Assembly (NCBI GenBank): GCA_030624695.1
Contig: JAUXJP010000044.1
Coordinates: forward strand, 1-7,297
Origin: Candidatus Dadabacteria bacterium
GTDB lineage: Bacteria; Desulfobacterota_D; UBA1144; Nemesobacterales; JAJCZQ01
Length of the DNA: 7,297 nucleotides
Direction: 5' to 3'
The position numbers were made by a program, and so were the translations under genes. The notes below the pieces were generated by a model. It saw only the letters and a program-made list of their open reading frames with translations, ran no database searches and was not told the DNA's origin. Positions 5,904 through 7,297 of this stretch are shown here, piece by piece (the stretch's first letter is position 1; each line of letters opens with the position of its first letter).

Positions 5904-7160
5904 TTATGTACCAAATTCCCAGGAACTTAAATATTTCTTTTGTTCAGCTGTAAGTGTATCTATCTTAACACCCAAAGAATGAAGTTTAAGTTTAGAGATT
6001 GATTCGTCAATTTTTCTTGGAACGTTATGTACATTTACTTCAAGTTTTGAAGCATTTTTAACAATATACTCTGCACATAGTGCCTGGTTAGCAAAGCTCA
6101 TATCCATTACACTGGACGGATGGCCTTCAGCAGCAGCGAGGTTAATAAGCCTTCCTCCGCCAAGTACATTAACTTTCCTTTTGTTTTTGAGAGTATATTC
6201 TTCTACATACTCCCTAATGATCCTTTTCTTTTTAGTAATAGCCTGTAGTCCATCAAGGTCGAGTTCAACATTAAAATGTCCGGAATTGCAGACAATTGCT
6301 CCGTCTTTCATTTTTGCGAAATGTTCTTTCCTGATAACGTGAATATTACCTGTAACAGTACAGAAGAAATCTCCAATTGGAGCAGCCTGTGCCATTGGCA
6401 TAACCCTGAATCCATCCATTGAAGCTTCAAGTGCTGCAAGAGGTTCTACTTCAGTAACGATCACATTAGCACCGAGTCCTTTCGCTCTCATGGCAAGTCC
6501 TTTACCACACCACCCGTACCCAACAACGACAAATGAAGTACCCGAAATAAGCCTGTTTGTGGCTCTTATAATTCCGTCTAAAGTACTTTGGCCTGTCCCG
6601 TACCTGTTATCAAAGAAATGTTTTGTATCTGCATCATTTACTGCAATAATTGGGTATTTTAGCACTTTATCATCTGCCATACTCTGGAGCCTGATAACAC
6701 CGGTGGTTGTTTCTTCAGTGCCGCCGAGAATATCAGCAAGAAGGTTCTTTTTCCCTTTATGAAGTGTAGAAACAAGATCTGCACCGTCATCCATGGTAAT
6801 ATGTGGTTTATTTGCTAAAATGCTGTTAATATGGCTGTAGTAAGTCTTATTGTTTTCACCCTTAATTGCATAAACGGCAATTTTGTGGTTTTTAACTAGA
6901 AATGCTGCAACATCATCCTGCGTACTTAACGGGTTGGAAGCACAAAGAAATACATCAGCCCCTCCTTCCTTAAGTGCAACCATTAAATTGCCTGTTTCAC
7001 TTGTTACATGCAGGCATGCAGCTATCTTTATTCCCTTCAGTGGTTTTTCTTTCTTAAAACGTCTTTCGATCTGAGCAAGTACCGGCATTTCCTGTGCTGC
7101 CCATTCACTGCGTAGTTCACCTTCTTTTGCTAACTTTAAATCTTTAACATGATAATCCAT
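5904..7160 (-). CDS. ahcY: Adenosylhomocysteinase (S-adenosylhomocysteine hydrolase), archaeal/Thermotoga-like type
   Basis: AhcY reversibly splits S-adenosylhomocysteine, the product and inhibitor of SAM-dependent methyl transfer, into homocysteine and adenosine, using tightly bound NAD. The 418-residue product is complete. Catalytic landmarks are present: the Asp pair 124-125 in MDDGADL, Glu149-150 in EETTTGV, Lys180 and Asp184-Asn185 in TKHFFDNRYG, and the Rossmann loop G214-Y-G216-W-C-G219. H-F-N-V-E and HPSSVMDMSFANQ follow in the NAD-binding and C-terminal parts. Two traits set it apart from the eukaryotic and proteobacterial form. The Cys after DN(x)YG is Thr189 (GTGQS), and the C-terminus ends in SWEFGT instead of a Tyr-Arg-Tyr tail that reaches into the neighbouring subunit. 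Both are typical of archaeal and Thermotoga-type enzymes. The ATG at 7160 is fixed by a strong GGAGG (7176-7172) 11 nt upstream. It follows metK by 18 bp and precedes xerD by 6 bp. The family call is firm; substrate preference (SAH versus S-inosylhomocysteine) is open. Confidence 0.96.
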   Translation of the reverse strand: MDYHVKDLKLAKEGELRSEWAAQEMPVLAQIERRFKKEKPLKGIKIAACLHVTSETGNLMVALKEGGADVFLCASNPLSTQDDVAAFLVKNHKIAVYAIKGENNKTYYSHINSILANKPHITMDDGADLVSTLHKGKKNLLADILGGTEETTTGVIRLQSMADDKVLKYPIIAVNDADTKHFFDNRYGTGQSTLDGIIRATNRLISGTSFVVVGYGWCGKGLAMRAKGLGANVIVTEVEPLAALEASMDGFRVMPMAQAAPIGDFFCTVTGNIHVIRKEHFAKMKDGAIVCNSGHFNVELDLDGLQAITKKKRIIREYVEEYTLKNKRKVNVLGGGRLINLAAAEGHPSSVMDMSFANQALCAEYIVKNASKLEVNVHNVPRKIDESISKLKLHSLGVKIDTLTAEQKKYLSSWEFGT

Positions 7161-7171
7161 TGATAATCTTT

Positions 7172-7176
7172 CCTCC
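7172..7176 (-). promoter_or_regulatory. Shine-Dalgarno GGAGG of ahcY
   Basis: GGAGG on the - strand lies in the 18-bp gap between metK and ahcY, 11 nt before the ATG at 7160. It is the strongest ribosome-binding site in the window, in keeping with high demand for the enzyme compared with the genes after it, whose sites are weak or absent. Confidence 0.75.
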
Positions 7177-7178
7177 GA

Positions 7179-7297
7179 TTAAATTGCTTTATTGAGTTGT
7201 TCTGTTTTGTCGGTCTTTTCCCAGGTGTAGCCGTCTCCTTCTCTGCCGAAGTGTCCGTAAGCTGCTGTATCCTGGTAAATTGGTCTTAGTAAATTTA
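7179..7297 (-). CDS. metK: S-adenosylmethionine synthetase, C-terminal end only (runs off the right edge)
   Basis: Only the last 38 residues are in view, but they are diagnostic: LRPIYQDTAAYGHFGRE, then YTWEKTDK and a short tail ending at a TAA (7181-7179). This is the conserved end of MetK, the cytoplasmic enzyme that makes SAM from methionine and ATP; the AAYGHFGR stretch is nearly invariant in the family and the W-E-K-T-D segment marks its last helix. The frame is intact to the window edge, so the truncation comes from the window and not from mutation. It is the first visible gene of the - strand operon; ahcY follows after 18 bp, pairing the enzyme that makes the methyl donor with the one that removes the by-product. 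Any promoter or SAM-sensing leader would lie to the right, out of view. Confidence 0.93.
   Translation of the reverse strand, partial: NLLRPIYQDTAAYGHFGREGDGYTWEKTDKTEQLNKAI

Larger units (their letters stand above)
3013..7297 (-). other. Probable single operon: metK-ahcY-xerD-M50 protease-scpA-scpB
   Basis: Six same-strand genes follow one another with gaps of 18, 6, 2 and 5 bp and then an overlap of 11-20 bp. None of the gaps has room for a promoter or a hairpin terminator. Ribosome-binding sites for the M50 gene and scpB lie inside the gene before. One transcript entering from the right and ending past 3013 is the simplest reading; internal promoters within coding sequence cannot be excluded. 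Confidence 0.75.

Noticed and set aside
4652..7074. + strand open frames opposite the M50 gene, xerD and ahcY (4652-4909, 5017-5202, 5503-5808, 6490-6762, 6883-7074)
   Set aside because: All are shadows of well-conserved genes. No start site, domain or neighbour supports them.
1..7297. A previously undescribed defence, mobile or RNA-based system
   Set aside because: Every stretch above 50 bp is accounted for by a recognised gene. I saw no repeat arrays, tRNA-like folds, reverse transcriptase, toxin-antitoxin pairs or orphan genes.

Overview
This is a 7.3 kb stretch of ordinary bacterial chromosome. It is visibly AT-rich (roughly mid-30s % GC by eye) and densely packed, with eight recognisable protein genes plus the tail of a ninth. 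I see no RNA genes, insertion sequences, CRISPR repeats, prophage genes or long repeats. ScpA/ScpB with XerD, Der and YbeY marks a bacterium with an SMC-ScpAB condensin. The low GC, AT-rich promoters and SD-dependent starts resemble a Firmicute or a deep-branching AT-rich lineage. AhcY is of the shorter archaeal/Thermotoga-like type. The phylum cannot be fixed from this window.

Layout from the left. (1) The 3' part of a GT4-type glycosyltransferase on the + strand runs in from the left edge and ends at 1190. (2) der, the ribosome-assembly GTPase, lies on the - strand (1187-2551) and converges on the glycosyltransferase, the two stop codons sharing one TTAA. (3) A 47-bp AT-rich spacer (2552-2598) separates der from the divergent ybeY (+, 2599-3012) and holds candidate back-to-back promoters. 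(4) ybeY converges with no gap onto a - strand operon. Read in its direction of transcription this is metK (tail only, entering from the right edge), ahcY, xerD, a membrane M50 metalloprotease, scpA and scpB. All junctions in it are tight (gaps of 18, 6, 2 and 5 bp, then an overlap of 11-20 bp), so one transcript is likely.

How the genes fit together. metK and ahcY are two steps of the S-adenosylmethionine cycle: making SAM, and clearing the SAH left after methyl transfer. xerD, scpA and scpB all serve late chromosome handling: dimer resolution at dif and SMC condensin loading and function. der and ybeY both serve ribosome maturation and share one divergent spacer. The M50 protease is the one operon member with no obvious link to its neighbours. 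There is no gene-free stretch longer than 47 bp. I found no evidence of a new biological system here. The more interesting points are the AhcY subtype, the xerD-M50-scpAB grouping, the scpB start codon and the compact shared junctions.
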